From an uncultured Variovorax sp. (GTDB taxonomy: Bacteria; Pseudomonadota; Gammaproteobacteria; Burkholderiales; Burkholderiaceae), in contig CAMLCW010000354.1 of NCBI GenBank assembly GCA_946478645.1, positions 1-5,373 of the forward strand: DNA of 5,373 bases, written 5' to 3'. The position numbers were made by a program, and so were the translations under genes. Positions 1 to 5,343 of this stretch are shown here, piece after piece. A model generated the notes under the pieces. The model made no database searches and was not told the DNA's origin. It was given only the letters and a program-made list of their open reading frames with translations. Position 1 is the first letter of the stretch. Every line of letters begins with the position of its first letter.

Positions 1-130
1 GCTGCTGCTGCTCGACGACGCGCGCGTGATCCACGAATCCACGCCGATCCAGCCGCTCGACGAGGGCGGCGCCGGCTGGCGCGACACGCTCGTCGTCACC
101 TGCCGCGCTGAGGGTTTCCAGGGGGATTGA
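1..130 (+). CDS. C-terminal end of a probable 2OG-Fe(II) dioxygenase-family protein (partial)
   Basis: Only the last 42 complete codons (from base 2) lie in the window, ending in TGA at 128-130. The visible peptide has an Asp-Asp pair, then a His in the context VIHESTPI, then an Arg-Asp in WRDTLVV 16 residues later. In 2OG-Fe(II) dioxygenases the distal iron-ligand His is followed, one or two strands on, by an Arg that binds the 2-oxoglutarate carboxylate. The 'DD.RV.H..TPI.P......RD.LVVT' arrangement resembles the end of the 2OG-Fe dioxygenase family (PF10014 type). The HxD part of the iron site would lie upstream and cannot be seen, so the substrate cannot be guessed. That the tail is coding is supported by strongly GC-biased third positions and by the stop falling just before the next gene's leader. 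The family assignment is from memory of the motif and is tentative. Confidence 0.5.
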   Translation, partial: LLLLDDARVIHESTPIQPLDEGGAGWRDTLVVTCRAEGFQGD

Positions 131-173
131 TCCCGCTGGTCCGAGTCCTACAGTGTCTGCCCCGGCACAGGGG

Positions 174-179
174 TTAAAT
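174..179 (+). promoter_or_regulatory. Candidate -10 element for the universal stress protein gene
   Basis: TTAAAT is the only AT-rich patch in the 110-base gap between the upstream stop codon and the usp start. It would put transcription start near 186 and give a leader of about 55 bases. No convincing -35 hexamer is visible at 16-18 bases upstream (CAGTGT at 151-156 is poor), so activation by a regulator is possible. The leader also contains a 6-bp stem with a 5-base loop at 188-204 that has no T tract. Confidence 0.3.
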
Positions 180-224
180 TCGAGGGCCGGCTCCGTGCGA
201 GCCGCGCCTGTCTGTATGCGAACG

Positions 225-233
225 AAAGTGAGG
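225..233 (+). promoter_or_regulatory. Ribosome binding site of the universal stress protein gene
   Basis: AAAGTGAGG ends 7 bases before the ATG at 241. This purine-rich Shine-Dalgarno-like stretch supports that ATG as the start. Confidence 0.55.
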
Positions 234-240
234 TCCGCCA

Positions 241-684
241 ATGTTCAATCACATCCTGGTTCCGATCGACGGCTCCGAAACTTCCATGCTCGCCGTCAGC
301 AAGGCCAGCGGCCTGGCATTGGCTTTCGGAAGCCGGATCACGCTGATCCACGTGATCGACAACTATCCATTCATCGGCGTGGGCGCGGACTATGCGCTCG
401 GCCAGAACGAATACCTGGCCGCTGCCACGGCCAGCGCCAATGCGGCGCTCGCGCGCGGCGTGGCCGCGCTGGCGGCCGAGGGCCTGCACAGCGACCAGCG
501 CGTGATCGACGGCCATGTGGTGCACGAGGGCATCGTCGACACCGCGATCGCGATCGCAGCCGACCTGATCGTGATGGGCTCGCACGGCCGCAGCGGCATC
601 GAGAAGCTGCTGCTCGGCAGCGTCACGCAGCGCGTGCTGCAGGACGCACCAATGCCCGTGCTCGTGGTCAAGGGCGCGCTGTAG
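241..684 (+). CDS. UspA-family universal stress protein (nucleotide-binding type)
   Basis: A complete 147-residue single-domain universal stress protein, the usual length for the family. The N-terminus (MFNHILVPIDGSE) is the classic first beta strand and nucleotide-binding Asp loop, with Asp10 in VPIDGS. The C-terminal half carries the full ATP-binding signature G-x2-G-x9-G-S: Gly113, Gly116, Gly126 and Ser127, within MGSHGRSGIEKLLLGS. The closing strand, PVLVVK, is also typical. Such proteins are cytoplasmic dimers that bind ATP or AMP and are induced by starvation, oxidative stress or growth arrest; this gene's particular trigger cannot be read from sequence. The ATG is supported by a purine-rich ribosome binding site. 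The gene is preceded by its own leader and appears monocistronic. Its last 17 bases overlap the 3' end of the opposing pseudouridine synthase gene. I am confident of the family but do not assign a specific usp letter. Confidence 0.95.
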   Translation: MFNHILVPIDGSETSMLAVSKASGLALAFGSRITLIHVIDNYPFIGVGADYALGQNEYLAAATASANAALARGVAALAAEGLHSDQRVIDGHVVHEGIVDTAIAIAADLIVMGSHGRSGIEKLLLGSVTQRVLQDAPMPVLVVKGAL

Positions 685-1369
685 CCGGCACCGAAAGATC
701 GACCAGCGCAAACTCCGGCGCGCTGCAGAAGCGCACTGGCTGCTGCGTCGCCGGATGCACGAAACCCAGTTCGCTCGCATGCAGCAGCAGGCGCGGCGCG
801 CGCGCACGAACCGCGCCGCTGCCATAGAGCGCATCGCCGAGGATCGGGTGCCCGAGCGACAGCAGGTGCACGCGCAGCTGGTGCGAACGCCCCGTCAGCG
901 GCTCGAGCAGCACGTGCGTGGCCATCGATCCTGCCGCTGAAGGCATCGCGGCCGTGCCGAGCGCACGCCAGCGCGTGAGGCTGGGCTTGCCCGCCGGGTC
1001 CACCTTCTGCAGCGGACGGCGCGGCCAGTCGGCCATGAGCGGCGCATCGATGACGCCCCATTCGTCGTCGCGCATCGGCATCGCGCCATCCACGATCGCC
1101 TCGTAGCGCTTGTGCACGTGCCGGCCGGCGAAGGCGTCGCCGAGCGCGCGTTGCATCATGGGGCTGCGTGCCATCAGCACCAGCCCGCTGGTCGCCATGT
1201 CGAGGCGGTGCACGACCAGCGCATCGGGCCAGCGCCGCATCGCGCGCGCGCTCAGGCAGTCCTGCTTGTCGTCGCCGCGACCGGGCACGCAGAGCAGGCC
1301 CGCGGGCTTGTCGAGCACCAGCAGGTGGGCGTCTTCGTGGACGACGGCGAGGGCATCGGTATCGGGCAT
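668..1369 (-). CDS. rluA: RluA-type pseudouridine synthase (23S rRNA U746 / tRNA U32 class)
   Basis: The protein has 233 residues and lacks an S4 RNA-binding domain, close to the size of E. coli RluA (about 219). Landmarks in order are: DKPAGLLCVPGR at 20-31; the catalytic motif HRLDMATSGL at 54-63 with nucleophile Asp57; DWPRRPLQK at 114-122 followed by GKPS at 127-130; LTGRSHQLRVHLLSLGHPI at 158-176; LGDALYG at 177-183; and APRLLLHA at 191-198. The VPGR, DWP.RP.QK and APRLLLHA segments match what I remember of RluA specifically, rather than RluC or RluD. RluA isomerises uridine to pseudouridine in 23S rRNA and in some tRNAs. The reading frame stays open upstream to 1612, but the ATG at 1369 is chosen because it begins just before the first conserved block (residues 8-20) and because further extension would overlap the divergent transporter. 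There is no clear Shine-Dalgarno, which fits a very short leader. The gene is antisense to the end of usp over 17 bases. Confidence 0.88.
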   Translation of the reverse strand: MPDTDALAVVHEDAHLLVLDKPAGLLCVPGRGDDKQDCLSARAMRRWPDALVVHRLDMATSGLVLMARSPMMQRALGDAFAGRHVHKRYEAIVDGAMPMRDDEWGVIDAPLMADWPRRPLQKVDPAGKPSLTRWRALGTAAMPSAAGSMATHVLLEPLTGRSHQLRVHLLSLGHPILGDALYGSGAVRARAPRLLLHASELGFVHPATQQPVRFCSAPEFALVDLSVPATARP

Positions 1370-1379
1370 GGGTGCGCGC

Positions 1380-1385
1380 AGTGTA
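1380..1385 (-). promoter_or_regulatory. Candidate -10 element of rluA with near-zero leader
   Basis: On the minus strand this reads TACACT, 10 bases upstream of the ATG at 1369. Normal spacing would start the transcript around 1372-1374, leaving only about 3-5 untranslated bases. No matching -35 hexamer is evident. The assignment rests only on the hexamer and its position. Confidence 0.35.
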
Positions 1386-1391
1386 GAGAGC

Positions 1392-1407
1392 CCGCGCCCC
1401 TGCGCGG
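1392..1407. promoter_or_regulatory. Inverted repeat in the rluA/MFS divergent spacer
   Basis: CCGCGC and GCGCGG form a perfect 6-base inverted repeat around the 4-base centre CCCT. It lies between the two candidate -10 elements, in the -35 region expected for the transporter promoter, and is followed directly by the 8-base palindrome CCCATGGG (1408-1415). It could be an operator or an RNA hairpin. In DNA this GC-rich such a repeat can also occur by chance. Confidence 0.2.
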
Positions 1408-1423
1408 CCCATGGGGGCTCGGC

Positions 1424-1429
1424 TATCCT
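1424..1429 (+). promoter_or_regulatory. Candidate -10 element of the MFS gene, placed for a leaderless transcript
   Basis: TATCCT ends 7 bases before the ATG at 1437, so the expected transcription start falls on or next to the A of the start codon. There is no Shine-Dalgarno sequence upstream of that ATG, which agrees with leaderless translation. The -35 position (about 1401-1406, TGCGCG) is a poor match. Confidence 0.4.
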
Positions 1430-1436
1430 CGACGCA

Positions 1437-2723
1437 ATGTCCGGCCCCGCTCCGTCTCCCGCTCCCGCCTCCGCTCCCGTTTCTTCCGCACCCAGCTTTT
1501 CCGACCTCCGGCGCGAACGGCCCTTCATGCGGCTCTGGGTGGCGCGGCTCTTCGGCACCGCGGCCTCGCAGATGCTGCTGGTGGCCATCGGCTGGCACAT
1601 GTACGAACTCACCGGCAGCGCCTGGGACCTCGGGCTCGTCGGGCTCTACCAGTTCGTTCCCGCGCTGCTGCTGGCGCTGCTGGCCGGCCACGTGGTCGAC
1701 CGCCGCCATCGCGGCCGCATCGTGGCGGCCTGTTTCGCGGTGCAGGGCATCGTGGCGCTGGTGCTGCTGGCCGCGGTGCTGCGCCAGGGCGACTCGCGCG
1801 GCCTGTTGCTGGGCCTGTCGCTGGTGCTCGGGGCGGTGCGCGCGTTCCAGATGCCGGCGCAGCAGGCGCTGACGCCGCTGCTGGTGCCGCCCACCATGCT
1901 GCCGCGTGCGATGGCCTTCAGCTCGGCCGGCATGCAGGGCGCGATCATCGGCGGCCCCGCGCTGGGTGGGCTGCTGTTCGTGGCGGGCATGGCGGTGGTG
2001 TACGCCGCCAGCGTGCTGTGCTTCGCGGTGGCCTGCGCGCTGGTGCTGCGGCTGCGCTATGCCTACACGCCGGCCGCGCGCGAGCCGGTCACGCTGGCCA
2101 CGGTGTTCGCGGGCGTCGACTTCATCTGGAAGCGCAAGCCGGTGCTGGGCGCCGTTTCGCTCGATCTTTTCGCGGTGCTGCTGGGCGGCGCGGTGGCGCT
2201 GCTGCCGATCTACGCCAAGGACATCCTGCACACGGGGCCATGGGGGCTCGGCTTGCTGCGCAGCGCGCCGGCGGTCGGGGCGCTGGTGATGTCGATCGCG
2301 CTCACGCGCCGACCGATCGAGCGCAACGTCGGTCGCACGCTGCTGATGGCGGTCGGCCTGTTCGGGCTGTGCATGGTGGTGTTCGGCATCTCGCGCAGCT
2401 TCACCGTGTCGCTGATCGCGCTCGCGGTCTCGGGCGGTGCCGACATGGTCAACGTGGTGATCCGCCAGACGCTGGTGCAGCTGGAGACGCCCGACGCGAT
2501 GCGCGGCCGGGTGAGCGCCGTGAATTCGATCTTCATCGGCGCGAGCAACCAGCTCGGCGAATTCGAGTCGGGCGCGACCGCGGCGCTGCTCGGGCCGGTG
2601 GGTTCGGTGGTGCTGGGCGGCGTGGGCACCATGTTGGTGGCGCTGGGCTGGTTCCGGCTCTTTCCCTCGCTGGCGCAGCGCGACCGGCTGCTGGTGGCGC
2701 TTCAGCCGGGCGTGCGCAGGTAG
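1437..2723 (+). CDS. Major facilitator superfamily exporter, DHA3/EntS-like (MFS_3)
   Basis: A 428-residue inner-membrane transporter, the usual length for a 12-TM drug:H+ antiporter of the DHA3 type. A Pro/Ala/Ser-rich cytoplasmic tail (about residues 1-20) precedes FSDLRRERPFMRLWVARL, a typical DHA3 opening, and then the first membrane segment. Loop 2-3 carries the MFS motif A variant GHVVDRRHRGR at 84-94. Further hydrophobic segments follow at roughly 97-115, 121-138, 165-185, 187-205, 237-260, 270-290, 300-317, 322-342 and 385-409. The late signature ETPDAMRGRVSAVNSIFIGA at 350-369 is characteristic of this branch. Relatives export siderophores, macrolides or other small molecules with proton antiport; the substrate here cannot be told. 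No partner gene (siderophore synthesis, regulator or outer-membrane factor) lies nearby. The ATG at 1437 is favoured by the -10 just upstream. An alternative start at Met31 (base 1527) would drop only the low-complexity tail. The gene converges on the ferredoxin gene with a 15-base gap. Confidence 0.88.
   Translation: MSGPAPSPAPASAPVSSAPSFSDLRRERPFMRLWVARLFGTAASQMLLVAIGWHMYELTGSAWDLGLVGLYQFVPALLLALLAGHVVDRRHRGRIVAACFAVQGIVALVLLAAVLRQGDSRGLLLGLSLVLGAVRAFQMPAQQALTPLLVPPTMLPRAMAFSSAGMQGAIIGGPALGGLLFVAGMAVVYAASVLCFAVACALVLRLRYAYTPAAREPVTLATVFAGVDFIWKRKPVLGAVSLDLFAVLLGGAVALLPIYAKDILHTGPWGLGLLRSAPAVGALVMSIALTRRPIERNVGRTLLMAVGLFGLCMVVFGISRSFTVSLIALAVSGGADMVNVVIRQTLVQLETPDAMRGRVSAVNSIFIGASNQLGEFESGATAALLGPVGSVVLGGVGTMLVALGWFRLFPSLAQRDRLLVALQPGVRR
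1455..1479 (+). repeat. Imperfect hexamer repeat encoding the Pro/Ala/Ser tail of the MFS protein
   Basis: About four copies of a CTCCCG-like hexamer (CTCCCG, CTCCCG, CCTCCG, CTCCCG) lie inside a long pyrimidine-rich run on the coding strand. They encode alternating Ser/Ala-Pro residues before the first conserved segment. Period 6 keeps the reading frame, so copy-number change would only lengthen or shorten the tail. Confidence 0.5.
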
Positions 2724-2738
2724 GCGCGCGCCAGCGCT

Positions 2739-3020
2739 TCAGAAATGCGAGAACGCCGCGGGCACGTGGAGCGTGAGTTCGCTTTGCGCCTCGGCCACGC
2801 AGGGCAGGATCCAGCCTTCTGCCTTTTCCTCGGCGCTCAGCCCGGGCCATTCGATGGTGTGGCGCGCATGGCCCGAAACCACCCGGCAGATGCAGGTGCG
2901 GCAGGTGCCGTTGCGGCACGAGCTCGGCATTTCGATGCCGGCCGCCTCGGCCGCTTTCAAGAGGGTGGTGCCTTCCTCGGTGTCGAAGACCAGGCCCGAG
3001 GGTTCGAGCCGGACCTTCAC
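2739..3020 (-). CDS. Plant-type [2Fe-2S] ferredoxin, third gene of the coupled unit
   Basis: A 93-residue stand-alone ferredoxin, typical of the [2Fe-2S] plant/adrenodoxin-like fold. It opens with a beta strand (KVRLEPSG), then [20 protein letters not shown]. The cluster ligands follow the canonical C-x4-C-x2-C-x30-C spacing: Cys35, Cys40, Cys43 and Cys74 (in WILPCVA). An extra Cys45 lies beside the third ligand. It would act as a cytoplasmic one-electron carrier for an oxygenase or reductase whose identity is not visible here; it has no flavin or NAD domain of its own. The GTG start at 3020 overlaps the TGA of the upstream gene as GTGA, with no separate Shine-Dalgarno. This is preferred to an ATG at 3107, which would add 29 Arg/Ala-rich residues without similarity to ferredoxins and overlap VF530 by about 90 bases. 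It converges on the MFS gene. Confidence 0.9.
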   Translation of the reverse strand: MKVRLEPSGLVFDTEEGTTLLKAAEAAGIEMPSSCRNGTCRTCICRVVSGHARHTIEWPGLSAEEKAEGWILPCVAEAQSELTLHVPAAFSHF

Positions 3021-3316
3021 CGCGCGGGCCGTGCGTGGTGCTGCTGCTCGCGGCGTTGCTCGCGCAGCATGAAGAGATAGAGGCTTTCGACCTTCTCGCG
3101 CGCCCACGGCGTCTTGCGCAGGAACTTGAGGCTCGATGCCACGCTCGGGTCGGTGGTGAAGCAGCGCACCGGCACCATCTCGCCCAGGCGCTGCCAGCCA
3201 TAGTGCGCGGCCAGCGCGGTGACGATGGCTTCGAGCGTGAGCCCGTGCAGCGGGTTGCGCGGCTGGGCCGGCGGCTTGGGGGCGGCCGGGGGGCAGGGCG
3301 CTGGCGCGTCGCTCAC
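3017..3316 (-). CDS. VF530/DUF2132 family small DNA-binding-type protein
   Basis: A 99-residue protein whose core, residues 21-84, is a clear member of the VF530 family (DUF2132, named after a Vibrio fischeri protein). Recognisable blocks are [15 protein letters not shown] at 21-35, HYGW at 38-41, [21 protein letters not shown] at 51-71 (Trp71 included) and [14 protein letters not shown] at 72-85. The family is described as a small helical DNA-binding fold; its biological role is not established. A Pro/Ala-rich N-terminal tail (4-19) and a basic Arg/Gln/His tail (85-99) flank the core. The start is GTG at 3316: no ATG lies between the upstream stop and the conserved block, and the GTG shares the bases GTGA with the TGA of the upstream 49-residue gene. 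Its own TGA is likewise shared with the ferredoxin GTG. Translation of all three is therefore probably coupled. Confidence 0.88.
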   Translation of the reverse strand: MSDAPAPCPPAAPKPPAQPRNPLHGLTLEAIVTALAAHYGWQRLGEMVPVRCFTTDPSVASSLKFLRKTPWAREKVESLYLFMLREQRREQQHHARPAR

Positions 3317-3462
3317 TTGTTCTTGAGCTTGCCGCGCGGGATCACCGCTGTCGTCATGGTGCGCACCGGCTCGATGCCGCCGCCGCCCACCGGCTTCGGC
3401 GGCGCGGTGTCCTTCTTCGGTTTCTTGGCTTCCTTGTTCGTGCGTTGCTGACCTTTGGCCAT
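3313..3462 (-). CDS. 49-residue lysine-rich conserved-type small protein, first gene of the coupled unit
   Basis: A small gene of 49 codons plus stop. The protein begins [18 protein letters not shown], continues through a Pro-rich and Gly4 linker (20-29), and ends [13 protein letters not shown]. It has 10 Lys and 3 Arg against 3 acidic residues, a net charge of about +10, with no Cys and no hydrophobic segment, so it is likely disordered and may bind RNA, DNA or the ribosome (inference). The 'MAKGQ.R.NKE.KKPKK' opening resembles tiny uncharacterised proteins I recall from many proteobacteria, which argues that this is real. Direct support comes from a strong Shine-Dalgarno, GGAAGGA, 6 bases before the ATG, and from the GTGA overlap of its stop with the VF530 start. 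No function is known to me. Confidence 0.8.
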   Translation of the reverse strand: MAKGQQRTNKEAKKPKKDTAPPKPVGGGGIEPVRTMTTAVIPRGKLKNK

Positions 3463-3468
3463 ATGGCG

Positions 3469-3475
3469 TCCTTCC
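3469..3475 (-). promoter_or_regulatory. Strong ribosome binding site of the 49-residue gene
   Basis: On the minus strand this reads GGAAGGA, with 6 bases to the ATG at 3462. It is among the best Shine-Dalgarno matches in the window and the only one in the three-gene minus-strand unit, so it probably loads ribosomes for all three genes. It is the key evidence that the small gene is translated. A 12-base imperfect palindrome, GCCGCGTGCGGC (3479-3490), lies just upstream in the probable leader. Confidence 0.7.
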
Positions 3476-3520
3476 GATGCCGCGTGCGGCGTTGATCAGC
3501 GGGCAGTTTAGCGGTGCGGC

Positions 3521-3526
3521 GACAAT
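3521..3526 (+). promoter_or_regulatory. Candidate -10 element of the GNAT gene
   Basis: GACAAT in the context GGCGACAATACGCGG, 29 bases before the ATG at 3556, would give a leader of about 23 bases. The same CGACAAT core recurs on the minus strand at 5300-5306 ahead of another gene. A good -35 is absent (TTGATC at 3492-3497 is 23 bases away, too far). On the opposite strand, TAAACT at 3506-3511 could serve as the -10 for the divergent small-gene unit. Confidence 0.4.
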
Positions 3527-3555
3527 ACGCGGTTCCATCCGATTTCCCAGCATTC

Positions 3556-4074
3556 ATGTCCGATTACGAAGTTCGCCCCGCCACGATGCGCGACGCCAAG
3601 GCCGTCGCCGAGATCCACGCCCTGGCCGCCAAGGCTGCCTACGAAGGCATCCTGCCCGAAGAAGAGCTGCGCGCGCTGACGCCCGCCACGCGCGAGGCCA
3701 AGTGGCGCGAAGCCATCGAGTTCAGCGAGCCGCAGGTCCAGGTGGCGCTGCACGACGGCCAGGTGGTCGGCTTCGTCGGCTTCGACCGCTCGCGCGATCC
3801 CAAGACGCCGTCCACCACGGGCGAGATCTGGGCCATCTACGTCCGGCCCGAGCACTGGGGCAAGGGCGTGGGTGTCGCGCTCTGGGACGCCGCACGCGAA
3901 GGGCTCGAGGAAGAGGGCTGCACCACCGTCACCGTGTGGATCCCGATCCGCAACGATCGCGCCATGCGCTTCCACGAGCTCGCGGGCTTCAAGCGCGAGA
4001 TGAAGACCGCTAAGACCACTGCGCTCGGCGCGGTCCGCATCGAAGAAATCCGGCTGAAACGCAGCGTGGTCTGA
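3556..4074 (+). CDS. GNAT-family N-acetyltransferase
   Basis: A 172-residue single-domain GCN5-related acetyltransferase, normal length. It begins YEVRPATMRDAKAVAEIH, the usual first strand and helix, in which substrate-side residues lie. The central strand is VGFVGFD at 71-77. The acetyl-CoA pyrophosphate loop follows IYVRPEHWGKGVGVALW (94-110), with the R/Q-x-x-G-x-G/A motif seen as Trp101-Gly102-Lys103-Gly104-Val105-Gly106. The later motif B segment WIPIRNDRAMRFHELAGFK at 128-146 is also typical. It transfers an acetyl group from acetyl-CoA to an amine, but the acceptor (antibiotic, amino acid, protein or polyamine) cannot be predicted. The ATG at 3556 starts directly before the first conserved strand; an in-frame ATG at 3514 lies upstream of the candidate -10 and is unlikely. 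There is no strong Shine-Dalgarno. It diverges from the 49-residue gene and is followed by yedI after 54 bases. Confidence 0.9.
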   Translation: MSDYEVRPATMRDAKAVAEIHALAAKAAYEGILPEEELRALTPATREAKWREAIEFSEPQVQVALHDGQVVGFVGFDRSRDPKTPSTTGEIWAIYVRPEHWGKGVGVALWDAAREGLEEEGCTTVTVWIPIRNDRAMRFHELAGFKREMKTAKTTALGAVRIEEIRLKRSVV

Positions 4075-4081
4075 GCGGCTT

Positions 4082-4107
4082 GCGGATAAGCTCTCCGCTT
4101 CCCTTTT
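4082..4107 (+). terminator. Weak hairpin with a pyrimidine tract between GNAT and yedI
   Basis: GCGGA and TCCGC form a 5-bp stem around a 7-base loop, followed by TTCCCTTTT. It begins 7 bases after the GNAT stop and could be a weak intrinsic terminator. The stem is short and the T tract is broken by Cs. The loop region also contains GGATAAG, which could instead be a -10 for yedI, so the assignment is uncertain. Confidence 0.25.
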
Positions 4108-4128
4108 CATCAACTTCCGACCATCGCC

Positions 4129-5026
<898 letters not shown>

Positions 5027-5031
<5 letters not shown>

Positions 5032-5039
5032 GCCTCAGC
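5027..5039. repeat. 13-base palindrome over the yedI stop codon
   Basis: GCTGAG and CTCAGC flank a single central C, and the yedI TGA lies within the left arm. With only one central base it cannot form a normal RNA hairpin, so it is not a good terminator. It overlaps the first copy of the 13-base duplication described next. Confidence 0.5.
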
Positions 5040-5056
5040 GCCGGGCCTCAGCGCCG
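5032..5056. repeat. Tandem 13-base duplication between yedI and the 68-residue gene
   Basis: GCCTCAGCGCCG occurs at 5032-5043 and again at 5045-5056, a 12-base match with a 13-base period. The second copy contains the TGA (minus strand) of the 68-residue gene; the first copy begins two bases before the yedI gene ends. The duplication therefore makes up essentially the whole 16-base convergent gap and probably arose by replication slippage. Confidence 0.65.
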
Positions 5057-5254
5057 CGCCTTGGCGCGCTGCACCAGGTCGACGACCACCAGCGCCACGC
5101 CGAGCACCAGCGCGAACCAGCCGACCAGGTAGGCGCCCGCGACCATCTCAAACCAGTGGCTGCCTTGCAGGAAACGCGGCGCCAGCAGCACGGCGGCGCC
5201 GATCACGATGCAGAGGATGCCGCGGTCGAGCGTGCGGAGTTGTTTGGAGGCCAT
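5048..5254 (-). CDS. Small two-TM membrane protein, function unknown
   Basis: A 68-residue hydrophobic protein that I do not assign to a known family. After a short basic N-terminus (MASKQLRTLDRG) comes one predicted membrane segment at about 13-26 (ILCIVIGAAVLLAP). A short loop follows (RFLQGSHWFE), then a second long hydrophobic segment at about 37-61, and a basic tail (QRAKARR). By the positive-inside rule both ends would be cytoplasmic, giving a helical hairpin in the inner membrane. The ATG at 5254 is preferred over an ATG at 5368 because the extra upstream residues are Cys/Pro-rich, lack any membrane or conserved character, and would lie across the divergent promoter region. No clear Shine-Dalgarno precedes it. 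Neither a toxin nor a regulator is indicated; membrane accessory proteins of this kind are common and mostly uncharacterised. The GC-biased third positions support coding. Confidence 0.7.
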   Translation of the reverse strand: MASKQLRTLDRGILCIVIGAAVLLAPRFLQGSHWFEMVAGAYLVGWFALVLGVALVVVDLVQRAKARR

Positions 5255-5299
5255 GGTTTTCGGGCGTAAGCGATGTGCTGTGAAATTGGGAGATGCGCC

Positions 5300-5305
5300 A
5301 TTGTC
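5300..5305 (-). promoter_or_regulatory. Candidate -10 element of the 68-residue membrane-protein gene
   Basis: On the minus strand this reads GACAAT in the context TTGCGACAATGGCG, about 45 bases upstream of the ATG at 5254. The context matches the CGACAAT core ahead of the GNAT gene. The -35 region, around 5323-5328, is a poor match. Confidence 0.4.
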
Positions 5306-5327
5306 GCAAGGCGGGCACGGGCAGAAT
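5301..5327 (+). promoter_or_regulatory. Candidate promoter of the rightmost + strand gene
   Basis: TTGTCG (5301-5306) as -35 and CAGAAT (5322-5327) as -10 are separated by 15 bases, somewhat short (16 if AGAATC is used). A transcript would start near 5334 and have a leader of about 27 bases. The -35 lies on the same base pairs as the opposing GACAAT -10. Confidence 0.35.
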
Positions 5328-5343
5328 CGACAGCCCGCAGACC

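Noticed and set aside
155..175. CCCC/GGGG hairpin between the dioxygenase tail and usp as a terminator
   Set aside because: Only a 4-bp stem and no T tract follows, so it is not convincing.
390..2231. Very long minus-strand open frame (613 codons) across usp, rluA and the MFS gene
   Set aside because: It is a shadow frame: composition is dominated by Arg, Gln, His and Ala with no domain, and it crosses three well-supported genes. Long spurious frames are expected at this GC content.
1112..2776. 554-codon plus-strand frame overlapping the MFS gene in another phase
   Set aside because: Arg/Gly/Ala-rich noise with no recognisable motif; the MFS frame in the same region has clear family signatures and membrane segments.
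3021..3107. N-terminal extension of the ferredoxin to an ATG at 3107
   Set aside because: The extra 29 residues are Arg/Ala-rich shadow coding of the VF530 C-terminus. Coupling at the GTG of 3020 gives a normal ferredoxin length.
3017..3553. Longer form of VF530 starting from an ATG at 3553
   Set aside because: The added residues have no family similarity and read across the 49-residue gene in another phase. The GTG at 3316 is explained by the GTGA overlap.
5050..5070. CGCGCC-TT-GCGCG-type inverted repeat near the end of the 68-residue gene
   Set aside because: The 2-base loop is sterically poor, it lies inside codons for Arg/Ala/Lys, and there is no T tract; it is likely codon-bias palindromy.
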